Shown: positions 16,427 to 25,288 of the stretch, piece by piece
Layout: each line of letters begins with the position of its first letter
How positions within the stretch are numbered: position 1 is the stretch's first letter
DNA from: Paraburkholderia tropica
GTDB taxonomy: Bacteria; Pseudomonadota; Gammaproteobacteria; Burkholderiales; Burkholderiaceae
Length of the DNA: 64,000 nt
Assembly: GCF_900109265.1 (NCBI RefSeq)
Contig: NZ_FNZM01000001.1
Location: 248,001-312,000, forward strand
Direction: 5' to 3'
Program-made: the position numbers and the translations under genes
The notes under the pieces: generated by a model
What the model saw: the letters and a program-made list of their open reading frames with translations, nothing else
Databases searched by the model: none
Told to the model about the DNA's origin: nothing

Positions 16427-18469
16427 ATGAACGACTTATCCCAAGCCATGCCGACCGACGAGACGGCGCGCGTCCTGAGCGCCGCCGCGCTGGCGCCCAC
16501 GCTCGCGCCCGCGCTCGACGACGGCGCCGCCGCGCTGCCGGCCGGAACCCTCGACGCCGCCGTTGCGCGCGCGACCGATGCGATCCTCGCCGATCAGCGC
16601 GCCGACGGCCACTGGGTCTACGAACTCGAAGCCGACGCCACGATTCCCGCCGAATACGTGCTGCTCGTCCACTACCTGGGCGAGGAAGCGAACCTCGAGC
16701 TCGAACAGAAGATCGCGCGCTACCTGCGCCGCATCCAGCTGCCGGGCGGCGGCTGGCCGCTGTTCACCGACGGCGACATGGACGTGAGCGCGACCATCAA
16801 GGCGTATTTCGCACTCAAGATGATCGGCGACGCCGAAGACGCCGAGCACATGGTGCGCGCGCGCGACGCGATTCTCGCGGCCGGCGGCGCGGAAAAAGCC
16901 AACGTGTTCACGCGCATCCTGCTCGCGCTGTTCGGCGTGGTGACGTGGTACGCCGTGCCGATGATGCCGGTGGAAATCACGCTGTTGCCGAAGTGGTTCC
17001 CGTTCCATCTCTCGAAGGTCTCGTACTGGGCGCGCACGGTGATCGTGCCGCTGCTCGTGCTCGGCGCGAAGCGTCCGGTCGCGAAGAATCCGCGCGGCGT
17101 GCGCATCGACGAACTGTTCCTGAGCGCGCCCGTCACCACCGGTCTGAACGAGCGCGCGCCGCATCAGAGCAAGGGCTGGTTCGGCTTCTTCCGCGCCGTG
17201 GACGGCGTGCTGCGCGTGACCGATCCGCTGTTCCCGACGTATCTGCGCCAGCGCGCGATCGACGCGGCGGTGGCCTTCGTCGACGAACGCCTGAACGGCG
17301 AAGACGGCCTCGGCGCGATCTTCCCGGCGATGGCCAACGCCGTCATGATGTACGACGTGCTTGGCTATCCGGCCGATCATCCGCATCGCGCGATTGCACG
17401 CCAGTCGGTCGAAAAGCTTGTCACGGTGCATACCGACGAAGCCTACGTGCAGCCGTGTCTGTCGCCCGTGTGGGACACCTCGCTGGCAGCGCACGCGCTG
17501 CTCGAAACCGGCGACGCGCGTGCCGAAGAAGGCGCACGGCGCGGCCTTGAATGGCTGCGTCCGCTGCAGATTCTCGACGTGCGCGGCGACTGGATCTCGC
17601 GTCGTCCCGACGTGCGTCCGGGCGGCTGGGCGTTCCAGTACGCGAATCCGCACTACCCCGACGTCGACGACACGGCTGTGGTCGTGGCCGCGATGGATCG
17701 CGTCGACAAGCTCGACAAGACCCAGTCCTACGCCGAGGTGATGTCGCGCGCGCGCGAGTGGGTGGTCGGCATGCAGAGCAGCAACGGCGGCTGGGGCGCG
17801 TTCGAGCCGGAAAACACGCACGAATATCTGAACAACATCCCGTTCTCGGACCACGGCGCACTGCTCGATCCGCCGACCGCCGACGTCTCGGGCCGCTGTC
17901 TGTCGATGCTCGCGCAGATGGGCGAAATGCCGGTGGCGAGCGAGCCGGCGCGCCGCGCGTACAACTACATCCTCGACGAGCAGGAAGCGGATGGCAGCTG
18001 GTACGGCCGCTGGGGCATGAACTACATCTACGGCACGTGGACGGCGCTGTGCGCGCTGAACGCGGCCGGTCTCGAACACGCCGATCCGCGCATGAAACGC
18101 GCGGCTCAGTGGCTGATCTCGATCCAGAACGACGACGGCGGCTGGGGCGAGGACGGCACCAGCTACAAGCTCGAATACCGCGGCTACGAGCGCGCGACGA
18201 GCACGGCGTCGCAGACGGCCTGGGCGCTGCTCGGCCTGATGGCGGCGGGCGAAGTGAATCATCCGTCGGTCGCGCGCGGCATCGCGTGGCTGCAGCAGAC
18301 GCAGCAGGACCACGGCCTCTGGGACGAAACGCGCTTCACCGCGACCGGCTTCCCGCGCGTGTTCTATCTGCGCTACCACGGCTATCGCAAGTTCTTCCCG
18401 CTGTGGGCGCTCGCGCGCTACCGCAACCTCAAACGCGACGGCGCGACGCGCGTCACGGTCGGTCTGTGA
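16427..18469 (+). CDS. shc: Squalene-hopene cyclase
   Basis: A 680-residue class II triterpene cyclase that converts squalene to hopene and hopanol at the inner membrane. The catalytic acid motif DxDD is at 412-415 (DVDD). Several QW repeats are visible (for example near DGGWGEDG and the C-terminal GLWDETRFTATGFPRVFYL). Length is standard for the family, with an Ala-rich N-terminal extension of about 45 residues. I prefer the ATG at 16427, which lies six bases after AGGAA; a GTG at 16421 would add two residues. Third gene of the hopanoid operon; the next gene starts two bases after its stop. Confidence 0.96.
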   Translation: MNDLSQAMPTDETARVLSAAALAPTLAPALDDGAAALPAGTLDAAVARATDAILADQRADGHWVYELEADATIPAEYVLLVHYLGEEANLELEQKIARYLRRIQLPGGGWPLFTDGDMDVSATIKAYFALKMIGDAEDAEHMVRARDAILAAGGAEKANVFTRILLALFGVVTWYAVPMMPVEITLLPKWFPFHLSKVSYWARTVIVPLLVLGAKRPVAKNPRGVRIDELFLSAPVTTGLNERAPHQSKGWFGFFRAVDGVLRVTDPLFPTYLRQRAIDAAVAFVDERLNGEDGLGAIFPAMANAVMMYDVLGYPADHPHRAIARQSVEKLVTVHTDEAYVQPCLSPVWDTSLAAHALLETGDARAEEGARRGLEWLRPLQILDVRGDWISRRPDVRPGGWAFQYANPHYPDVDDTAVVVAAMDRVDKLDKTQSYAEVMSRAREWVVGMQSSNGGWGAFEPENTHEYLNNIPFSDHGALLDPPTADVSGRCLSMLAQMGEMPVASEPARRAYNYILDEQEADGSWYGRWGMNYIYGTWTALCALNAAGLEHADPRMKRAAQWLISIQNDDGGWGEDGTSYKLEYRGYERATSTASQTAWALLGLMAAGEVNHPSVARGIAWLQQTQQDHGLWDETRFTATGFPRVFYLRYHGYRKFFPLWALARYRNLKRDGATRVTVGL

Positions 18470-18471
18470 CG

Positions 18472-19197
18472 ATGGCGGCGGCATTGAATCCGCGTGCGGG
18501 CGGCGCGCTGCCCGTGATCGCCGTGACCGGCATGGCGTTCGAGGCGAGCATCGCCGCGGGCAAGGGCGGCGACGGCATCGAGGCCGTCTACGCGGCGCGC
18601 GCCGATCTGCTGCAACGCGCGCTCGACGCCGCGCTGGAACGCGGCGCGGCGGGCGTGATCAGCTTCGGCACGGCGGGCGGTCTCGGCCCGGATCTCGAAC
18701 CGGGGACGATCGTGATCGCCGAAGCCGTCGACGGTCCGTTTGGCTGCATCGCGTGCGACGCGGCCTGGAGCGCGCGCATGGCGGCGGCGCTGATGGCCTC
18801 GCCGCTGGCCGCGCAGACGCGCCGGGGCATTGAAGCCGCGGTGGCCGCGCCGCTCACGGGCGCGGCGGACAAGGCGGCGCTGCATCAGTCGAACGGCGCG
18901 CTGGCCGTCGATATGGAATCGCATCTCGCGGCGGCGGCCGCGGCCGCGCGCGGCCTGCCGTTCGCGGTGTGCCGCGCGGTGGTCGATCCGGCATGGCGCA
19001 GCTTGCCCAAGGCCGCGATGGCCGGACTGCGCGACGACGGCTCCACGGCCGTTCTGCCGATCCTGCGCGAACTCGCGCGCGATCCGCTACAACTGGGTGG
19101 CCTGCTGCGCGTGGCCGCCGACGCCGGTGCGGCGCGCAAGGCGCTCACGGCGGCGCGGCGCGTGCTCACGGCATCGGGCGCTTTTTTTCCGCGCTGA
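18472..19197 (+). CDS. hpnG: Hopanoid-associated phosphorylase HpnG
   Basis: A 241-residue protein of the purine nucleoside phosphorylase/nucleosidase superfamily. HpnG removes adenine from adenosylhopane, the product of HpnH, to start the ribosylhopane to bacteriohopanetetrol branch. Family-like segments are ISFGTAGGLGPDLEPGTIVIA near residues 60-85 and the substrate-site stretch AVDMESHL near residue 145. Ala-rich overall. It starts two bases after shc in the same operon, which supports the hopanoid role over generic MTA/SAH nucleosidase. Confidence 0.88.
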   Translation: MAAALNPRAGGALPVIAVTGMAFEASIAAGKGGDGIEAVYAARADLLQRALDAALERGAAGVISFGTAGGLGPDLEPGTIVIAEAVDGPFGCIACDAAWSARMAAALMASPLAAQTRRGIEAAVAAPLTGAADKAALHQSNGALAVDMESHLAAAAAAARGLPFAVCRAVVDPAWRSLPKAAMAGLRDDGSTAVLPILRELARDPLQLGGLLRVAADAGAARKALTAARRVLTASGAFFPR

Positions 19198-19380
19198 TTC
19201 CACGCCGATTGCCTTCCGGTCTCCCCCGCTTCCCTTTATTCACGATTTCGCGCCGCACTGTTGCCGGCGCGGAATATTGAAATGCATAGGGAAAACCCCT
19301 ATCTCTGATACCATCTGAGTGTTAACCCTAGGTCCGTTGGTTTCGATCTGGGGGCGGATCACGCATAGGGAGTTACCAAT

Positions 19381-19866
19381 ATGAATTTCCATACTCGCAA
19401 GTGGGTCAAGCCGGAAGATCTGAACCCCAACGGCACGCTGTTCGGCGGCAGCCTGCTGCGCTGGATCGACGAAGAAGCCGCGATTTACGCGATTTGCCAG
19501 CTCGATAACCAGCGCGTCGTGACGAAGTTCATCTCGGAGGTGAATTTCGTGAGTTCGGCGCGTCAGGGCGACATCATCGAACTGGGCATGACGGCCACCG
19601 ATTTCGGCCGCACGTCGATCACGCTGCGCTGCGAAGTGCGCAACAAGGTCACGCGCAAGAGCATCCTGACGATCGAGCGGATGGTGTTCGTGAACATGGA
19701 CGCCGAAGGCAAGCCCGCGCCGCACGGCCGCGACCGGATCCGTTACGCCGAAGAGGCCTATGAGCGCTATCGCCAGACTGTGCACACGGCGGTGGACGCC
19801 ACGGCGGCCGCGGCGGCGAAGGAAGCCGAGCGCGAAGCGCTGAACGAAGACGAAGCGGTGCACTGA
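19381..19866 (+). CDS. Acyl-CoA thioesterase (YciA-like hotdog fold)
   Basis: A 161-residue hotdog-fold thioesterase. The N-terminal half (NPNGTLFGGSLLRWIDEEAA) matches the acyl-CoA hydrolase family, with D/E in the catalytic helix, and it should release free fatty acids from acyl-CoA. The C-terminal about 35 residues are Ala/Glu-rich and variable. The ATG at 19381 has AGGGAG about ten bases upstream. It stands alone after a 183-bp gap and before a bidirectional terminator. No direct link to hopanoids is visible. Confidence 0.87.
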   Translation: MNFHTRKWVKPEDLNPNGTLFGGSLLRWIDEEAAIYAICQLDNQRVVTKFISEVNFVSSARQGDIIELGMTATDFGRTSITLRCEVRNKVTRKSILTIERMVFVNMDAEGKPAPHGRDRIRYAEEAYERYRQTVHTAVDATAAAAAKEAEREALNEDEAVH

Positions 19867-19893
19867 GCGCGTCAGCGCAGTCGCGAGGCAAAG

Positions 19894-19931
19894 AAAAACC
19901 CGGCGGGGCGAAAGCTCCGGCCGGGTTTTTT
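19894..19931. terminator. Bidirectional terminator
   Basis: Arms AAAAACCCGGC (19894-19904) and GCCGGGTTTTT (19920-19930) form an 11-bp stem with an inner loop. It separates the convergent thioesterase and mlaA genes. Confidence 0.9.
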
Positions 19932-19999
19932 GCGTCTCGCGCCGCCCGAGTTTCGAGCGGCACGAATCATCGCGAATTGATCGCGGAATCAGCGCATCT

Positions 20000-21082
20000 T
20001 CAAGGCGCCGAAGCCGCTTTCGCGGGCGCCGCCGTGGCCGAAGCCGCAGCCGGTGCCGAAGCCGCCACAGGCGCCGGGGCACCCGAAGCCGCCTGCGCCG
20101 CCGCCGCAGCAGCCACCCCCGCCGTCCCGGCTGCCGCAGCCGCACCGGCGCCCGCGCCGGCCGCTGCCGCGCCGTTCGCGCTGCCCTCGCCCGGATCTTC
20201 GTAGTTCGGCAAACCGTTGTCCGACGCGCCGCCCTTGGCCGGAGCCGCCGGAGCCGCCGCACCACCCGCACCACCCGCACCACCCGACTCGCCCGGATCG
20301 TCGTAATTCGGCAGCCCGTTCCCCGACTTGCCCGCGCCGCCGTTGTCATCCGAGGCGCCAGGATCGCCGTAATCCGGCAGCGGCGCATTGTTGCTCTGCG
20401 AGCCGCGAATCAGCGACTGACGCTGCTGGCGGTACGCGTCGCGCACGAACGAATACTTGTCGAGCGCCGCCTGTTGTAGCAGGTCGGTGGCGCCCAGCAG
20501 ATCGGCGCGCGCGCTCACGAATTGCGCGATGTACATCGGATTGCGCACCGCGGGTTCGATGTAGTTGAGGATGTTGAACTTCACATCCACGCCCATGCCG
20601 ATGCCGTCGCGCACAGAGCTCGGCCCGAACACCGGCAGCACCAGATACGGACCGGCCGGCACGCCGTAATGGCCCATCGTCAGACCAAAGTCCTGATGGT
20701 GCTTCGGCAGGCCCGCGGGCGTGGCGAAATCGATCAGGCCGCCCAGACCGAAGGTCGAGTTCATCGCGAGACGCATGAGGTCTTCGGTGGCGTCGGTGAT
20801 CTTCAGTTGCAGCAGGTCGTTGGCGAAATTGCTGACGTCGCCGAGGTTGGAAAAGAAGTTCGTGATCGCCTGCCGGATCGGCTGCGGCGTGACTTTCTGA
20901 TACCCCTTCGCAATCGGTTGGGCAATGTGCGTATCGAGCGCGTCGTTGAACGTAAAGATCGCGCGATTGGCCGGTTCGAACGGATCACCCGGCTTGCGGT
21001 CGGGACCTGTGGCGCAGCCCGACGTCACGAGGAGCGTCAGGCTCGCCGCCGCCATGGTGAGCGCGGCTTGTTTTTTCTTCAT
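20000..21082 (-). CDS. mlaA: MlaA/VacJ-family outer-membrane lipoprotein with extended repetitive tail
   Basis: A 360-residue lipoprotein. MlaA removes mislocalised phospholipid from the outer leaflet of the outer membrane. A signal peptide with lipobox TSGC (C23) is followed by the conserved core [18 protein letters not shown] to about residue 225. The rest is an Ala/Gly/Pro-rich tail, unusual in length, with three LPxYxDPG repeats. The start (ATG 21082, SD AGGGGA) overlaps the hpnN stop by ATGA, so it is translationally coupled to the hopanoid transporter. The other Mla genes (mlaFEDB) are not adjacent; an MlaC-like gene is divergent from hpnN. Confidence 0.92.
   Translation of the reverse strand: MKKKQAALTMAAASLTLLVTSGCATGPDRKPGDPFEPANRAIFTFNDALDTHIAQPIAKGYQKVTPQPIRQAITNFFSNLGDVSNFANDLLQLKITDATEDLMRLAMNSTFGLGGLIDFATPAGLPKHHQDFGLTMGHYGVPAGPYLVLPVFGPSSVRDGIGMGVDVKFNILNYIEPAVRNPMYIAQFVSARADLLGATDLLQQAALDKYSFVRDAYRQQRQSLIRGSQSNNAPLPDYGDPGASDDNGGAGKSGNGLPNYDDPGESGGAGGAGGAAAPAAPAKGGASDNGLPNYEDPGEGSANGAAAAGAGAGAAAAAGTAGVAAAAAAQAASGAPAPVAASAPAAASATAAPAKAASAP
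20183..20380 (-). repeat. Three LPxYxDPG repeats in the MlaA tail
   Basis: In the encoded protein, [10 protein letters not shown] (residues 235-244), [10 protein letters not shown] (257-266) and [10 protein letters not shown] (291-300) are separated by Gly/Ala-rich linkers. DNA positions are about 20351-20380, 20285-20314 and 20183-20212. Surface or peptidoglycan interaction is possible but unknown. Confidence 0.8.
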
Positions 21083-23709
21083 TGATCGATCCCCTGCGTA
21101 TGCGATCGTGCGCGCTTCGCGCGCGGCTTGCCCATCAGCACCGGCTGGAACACCACGGCGCCGATCAGCGTACAGAACAAGGACAACGCGAGCAGTTTGC
21201 CCATGCTCGAGGTGCCCGGATGATGCGAAAGCCACAGGCTGCCGAACGCCGTGGCCGTGGTTGCGGCCGAGAACAGCACCGCGTGCGTGAGGCTCGAATG
21301 CAGCAGGCCGGTTTGACCCGCGCGCCAGGCCATCACAAAGTAGATTTTGAACGCGACGCCGACGCCAAGCATCAGGGGAAGCGCGATGATATTGGCGAAA
21401 TTGAGTTGGATACCGAGCACAACGCACAACTCAAGCGTCACGAGCGCCGATACCAGCAGCGGAATCAGCGTGCGCAGCACGTCGCCGAAGTGGCGCAGCG
21501 TGATCCACAGCAGCGCGGTGATGAGGAGCACCGACCACGCCGCCGCCTGCAGGAACGCGAGAATGATCACGTTCGCCGAGTGCAGGATCGAGATCGGGCC
21601 GCCGATGGCGTTCGGCTCCGCCGCCTTCACGGCGTGCGAGAAGCGCGCGAGCATGGCGTCGTCGTTCGGATCGACGCCCGCGGGCACGCGCGGCGCGACA
21701 TCGACGATCGCCTCGCCCGTGACCGGCGACACCCAGTCCTGCACCATCGCCTTCGGCAGATTTTCGCGCGTGATTTCCGACGGCTGCAGCAGGCGTTCGA
21801 GCTGCGCGAACGCGAGCTTGAGCGGCTGGCTGAAGGCCTTTTCGGCGCGGTCTCGCGTGGCGGCGTCGGCGTTGGCGAGCTTCGTCAGGCCGTCCGAGAG
21901 ATGCTTGGCTTCGGCGGCGCCCGGACCCGGGTGATCGCCCGCCGCGAGCGCGAGCTGGTTGGCGGCGCGCTTGAGCGTGTCGACGCGCACCGGGTCCGTC
22001 ACCGGCGACGACGGCTGCTGCGTCAGCGCGGGCATGAGCTGCTGCGCGGCGCTCGAAATCAGCATCATCTTCTGTTGCTGGTCGTCGGGGATCAGCGAGC
22101 TCAGCGTGGTCGCGCGGCCCACTTCCGGCAGCTTCGAGAGTTTCGCGGCGATGTTGTCCGCGTCGGCGAGCGAGGGCGCGAGCACGCTCACGTCGTTGAT
22201 CGAAATGACCGGCGAATTCTTCAGCGCAATCAGCGTGGCCATCGACTCCGTGTGCGGATCTTTCAGATGCAGCGGATTGAAGTCGAAACGCAGATGGAAC
22301 AGCAGCGGCGACGCGCCCAGCACGACGATCAGCGTGCCGATCAGCACGGGCTTGCGATGCTCGGCAAGCCAGGTGTCGACCGGCGCGAGGAACGCGAAGC
22401 CCGGCGAGGCGCGCTCGCCCTTGGGCTTGAACACGCTGATGAGCGCGGGCAGCAGCGTCATGTTCGCGAAGTACGCGACGAACATGCCGACGCCCGCGAT
22501 CTGGCCGAGTTCGGAGAGGCCCTTGTAGGCGGTCGGCAGGAACGAAAAGAAACTTTCGGCGACGGCGATGGCGGCCAGCGTGAGCGGCACGCCGATCAGA
22601 CGCGCGGTCTTGAGCAGCGCGGCGTCGAGCCGGTCGTCCTGGAAGCGTTCCTCTCGATACTTCACGCCGAACTGCACGCCGAAGTCGACGCCCAGCCCCA
22701 CGAACAGCACCATGAACGCGACCGACAGCATGTTGAGCGAGCCGATCATCAGGAGTCCGAGCGCCGCCGTGACGACGAGCCCGACCACCAGCGTGACGAG
22801 CACCGCGCCGATCAGACGGCCCGAGCGCAGCGCGAGCCACAGGATCACGAGCACGACGATTGCCGTGATCGCGCCGTTGAGCGCGGCGCCGTCCTGCACC
22901 GAGGCGAATTCGTCGTCGGCGAGCGGCTGTTCGCCGGTCAGACGCACGCGCGCGCCGTATTCGGTGTCCAGATGCAGCGAGGCGGCCGTGTCGCGGATCG
23001 CCTGCGAGGCGCTCGCGCCCGCCTTGAGCGCGGCGAAATTCAGCACCGGCTGCACCGTCACGAACGAAAACGCGGGCTTCGCGGCGGCGTCCTTGTCGAC
23101 GAGCGCGCGCCACGAGAACGCGGCGGGCTTGCCCGCCAGCACCTGGTCGACGGTGTCGGCGGCGCTGCCGAGCAGGCCCGCCATCTGCGGCAGTTTCACC
23201 TGACCGATCGTGAGCGGCAGTTGCAGCGTGGTGATCAGCGTGCCCGCGAGGCCCGCGAGGCTCGGGTCCTTCGCCAGCTGGTTGATCAGCGGACGCGCCT
23301 GGACGAGCTGGCCCGTGGTGGACAGCACCGTGGGCGTGGACGGGAACAGCAGCCCGTTGTGCTCGAAGAACGGGCCGCCCGCGGGCTGCGAGACCGCGCT
23401 GAATTCGCGCGAGTCCTGCTTGAGCGCGTCGGCGAGCTTGTCGGCGGCGGCGTCGGCGAGTTCGGGCGCGGGCGCTTCCACCACCACGAGCAGCGAGCTG
23501 CTGCGTTGCGGGAAGGCCTTGTCCTTGGCGTCGCTGAGCGCGGCCCACTCGGCGGTGTTCTCGACGAGGCCGCTGACGTCCGTGTTGATCTTGAAATGCT
23601 TCGCGACGTACGTGCCGCTCAGCACGGCCAGTACGATCGCAAGTGCGATGACCCACGCCGCGCGGCGAACCGACCAGGCGACGAGGTGAATGATGAATGG
23701 CTTCAGCAT
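21079..23709 (-). CDS. hpnN: Hopanoid transporter HpnN (RND superfamily)
   Basis: An 876-residue inner-membrane RND-type permease of the MmpL/HpnN group, which moves hopanoids toward the outer membrane. Topology follows the family: one N-terminal helix (about 15-35), a large periplasmic loop, five more helices (about 280-430), then the duplicated half with a second loop (about 470-720) and five helices to the C-terminus. The segment [15 protein letters not shown] is the family's helix-4 motif. The ATG at 23709 is the natural start. Divergent from the hpnM/mlaC-type gene and coupled to mlaA downstream. Confidence 0.94.
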   Translation of the reverse strand: MLKPFIIHLVAWSVRRAAWVIALAIVLAVLSGTYVAKHFKINTDVSGLVENTAEWAALSDAKDKAFPQRSSSLLVVVEAPAPELADAAADKLADALKQDSREFSAVSQPAGGPFFEHNGLLFPSTPTVLSTTGQLVQARPLINQLAKDPSLAGLAGTLITTLQLPLTIGQVKLPQMAGLLGSAADTVDQVLAGKPAAFSWRALVDKDAAAKPAFSFVTVQPVLNFAALKAGASASQAIRDTAASLHLDTEYGARVRLTGEQPLADDEFASVQDGAALNGAITAIVVLVILWLALRSGRLIGAVLVTLVVGLVVTAALGLLMIGSLNMLSVAFMVLFVGLGVDFGVQFGVKYREERFQDDRLDAALLKTARLIGVPLTLAAIAVAESFFSFLPTAYKGLSELGQIAGVGMFVAYFANMTLLPALISVFKPKGERASPGFAFLAPVDTWLAEHRKPVLIGTLIVVLGASPLLFHLRFDFNPLHLKDPHTESMATLIALKNSPVISINDVSVLAPSLADADNIAAKLSKLPEVGRATTLSSLIPDDQQQKMMLISSAAQQLMPALTQQPSSPVTDPVRVDTLKRAANQLALAAGDHPGPGAAEAKHLSDGLTKLANADAATRDRAEKAFSQPLKLAFAQLERLLQPSEITRENLPKAMVQDWVSPVTGEAIVDVAPRVPAGVDPNDDAMLARFSHAVKAAEPNAIGGPISILHSANVIILAFLQAAAWSVLLITALLWITLRHFGDVLRTLIPLLVSALVTLELCVVLGIQLNFANIIALPLMLGVGVAFKIYFVMAWRAGQTGLLHSSLTHAVLFSAATTATAFGSLWLSHHPGTSSMGKLLALSLFCTLIGAVVFQPVLMGKPRAKRARSHTQGIDQ

Positions 23710-23926
23710 AAAGGCGAGGGGAGCCTCGGCGATTAATATTCTTGAACGAAGCGCTCAAGTATACCGGCCTCGCCCAACTCGGCGCGCCTCGCGCACACGA
23801 GCGCGAACGTCAAAGCCGTTATACTGGTCCGGCCGGGGCGGGATCGAGCCCCAGACGTGCCATCGAGCAGGCCGGTGTAGTGGTCCGCTTCGTCGGCGCC
23901 TGATATTTACTGTTCCAAAAACGCGT

Positions 23927-24535
23927 ATGAAACGTTATCTGACCGCATTACTCACCGCTGCCTTCCTGTCGGGCGTGTCGGGCGCCGCCTTCGCGCAGTC
24001 CTCCCCGGACGCCGTCGTCAAAGCGGCCGTGGAAGGCACCGTGAAGGCCATGCAGGCCGATCCGCAAGCGCGCGGCGGCGACATGAAACAGATCACGCAA
24101 GTGGTCGAGACCCATTTCGTGCCGGCCACCGACTTCCAGCGCACCACGCGTATCGCGATCGGCAAGGCCTGGACCACGGCCACGCCCGAACAACAGCAGA
24201 AGCTCTATGAGCAATTTCAACTCCTGCTCGTGAAGACCTACGCCTCGTCGCTCGCGCAGCTGCGCGACACCCAGGTGAACTTCAAGTTCGTGCCGTCGAA
24301 CACGGCCGGGAGCGCGAAAGACACCGTCGTGCAATCGCACGTGCTCAGCAACGGCGGCGACGACGCCATCGACTATCGCCTCGAACGCACGGCCGGCGGC
24401 TGGAAGATCTACGACATCAACATGATGGGTGCGTGGCTCATCCAGGTCTATCAGACGCAATTCGCCGACCAGATCGCCAAGGGCGGCATCGACGGGCTCA
24501 TCAAGTTCTTGATCGATCACAACGCGCGCAGCTAA
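23927..24535 (+). CDS. hpnM: MlaC/Ttg2D-type periplasmic lipid-binding protein (HpnM-like)
   Basis: A 202-residue secreted protein of the Tol-Tol_Ttg2 (MlaC) family. MlaC carries phospholipid across the periplasm, and the hopanoid-linked members are called HpnM. The signal peptide ends after AFA (residue 23). The family core includes TRIAIGKAWTTATPEQQQKL and the C-terminal GWKIYDINMMGAWLIQVYQTQF. The ATG at 23927 begins the signal peptide; the frame is open further upstream without family match. It sits 217 bp divergently from hpnN, and this neighbourhood supports HpnM over a general MlaC; the two cannot be separated by sequence alone. Confidence 0.87.
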   Translation: MKRYLTALLTAAFLSGVSGAAFAQSSPDAVVKAAVEGTVKAMQADPQARGGDMKQITQVVETHFVPATDFQRTTRIAIGKAWTTATPEQQQKLYEQFQLLLVKTYASSLAQLRDTQVNFKFVPSNTAGSAKDTVVQSHVLSNGGDDAIDYRLERTAGGWKIYDINMMGAWLIQVYQTQFADQIAKGGIDGLIKFLIDHNARS

Positions 24536-24576
24536 GTCCGCGCGAGCGAGGCCCACGCTTCGCAGCTTCGCATAAA

Positions 24577-24617
24577 AGAACGGCGCGTTCTCGCAAGAGG
24601 CGCGCCGTTCTGCTTTT
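24577..24617. terminator. Bidirectional terminator
   Basis: Arms AGAACGGCGCG (24577-24587) and CGCGCCGTTCT (24601-24611) make an 11-bp stem with a 13-base loop, followed by GCTTTT. It lies between the convergent hpnM gene and the LuxR-type regulator. Confidence 0.85.
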
Positions 24618-24649
24618 GTGCGCCGCGATCCGGTGGCGCCGCGCGTCCC

Positions 24650-25288
24650 CTACTTCCTGCGATTCTCCACCGCGAACTTGATCAGTTCCGCCTGCCCTTC
24701 GATATCGAGCTTGCGTTTCAGATTGAGCCGGTGCGTCTCGACCGTGCGCACCGACAGCCCTTCGCGCTGCGCGATCTGCTTGCTGGAGAGGCCTTCGGCG
24801 AGCGCGTCGAGGATGTCGCGTTCGCGCGGCGTGAGGCGCTCGATGGGCGTTTCCTTCAGCGACGCCTGGATCATGCGCGCGCCCAGCCCCGCGCTGAAAT
24901 ACGTCTGTCCCGCGAGCACGGCCTCGATCGCGCGCACGATTTCCGTGGCCGGCGAATCCTTGAGCACGTAGCCGCTCGCGCCCGCGCGCACGGCTTCCGT
25001 CACGTATTCGACGTTGTCGTGCATCGACAGCATCAGCACGCGGATCGCCGGAAAGCGTTCGTGAAAGATGCCCGCGAGCGCGATGCCGTTCATGCCGGCC
25101 ATGCCCACGTCCATCAGGGCGAGATCGGGTTCGAGCGTGGCGGCGAGGTCGATCGCTTCGTCGGCGTTGCCCGCCTCGCCCGCGACTTCGAGGCCCGGCA
25201 CGGCTTCGAGACGCGCGCGCAGGCCGTCGCGCACGAGCGGGTGATCGTCGACGAGCACGAGGCGCGCCGGTTTGCTGGGGTCGTTCAT
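24650..25288 (-). CDS. NarL/LuxR-family response regulator
   Basis: A 212-residue regulator with an N-terminal receiver (acidic D14-D15, phospho-acceptor D60 in ALMDVGMAG, conserved lysine in YVLKDS) and a C-terminal LuxR-type helix-turn-helix (LTPRERDILDALAEGLSSKQIAQREGLS region). It should be phosphorylated by the kinase encoded just upstream; the kinase stop overlaps its ATG at 25288 (ATGA). The pair is divergent from cstA, and ACGTA repeats in that intergenic region are candidate binding sites. The pair resembles MctSR-type systems that control monocarboxylate uptake; this functional link is inferred. Confidence 0.92.
   Translation of the reverse strand: MNDPSKPARLVLVDDHPLVRDGLRARLEAVPGLEVAGEAGNADEAIDLAATLEPDLALMDVGMAGMNGIALAGIFHERFPAIRVLMLSMHDNVEYVTEAVRAGASGYVLKDSPATEIVRAIEAVLAGQTYFSAGLGARMIQASLKETPIERLTPRERDILDALAEGLSSKQIAQREGLSVRTVETHRLNLKRKLDIEGQAELIKFAVENRRK

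Noticed and set aside
16436..18484. A long minus-strand open frame of 682 codons covering shc
   Set aside because: It is the antisense shadow of shc with biased, His/Arg-rich composition and no family match; the plus-strand gene has clear cyclase motifs.
21082..23736. A long plus-strand open frame opposite hpnN
   Set aside because: Arginine- and glutamine-rich translation without domains; a consequence of high G+C in the third codon position of hpnN.
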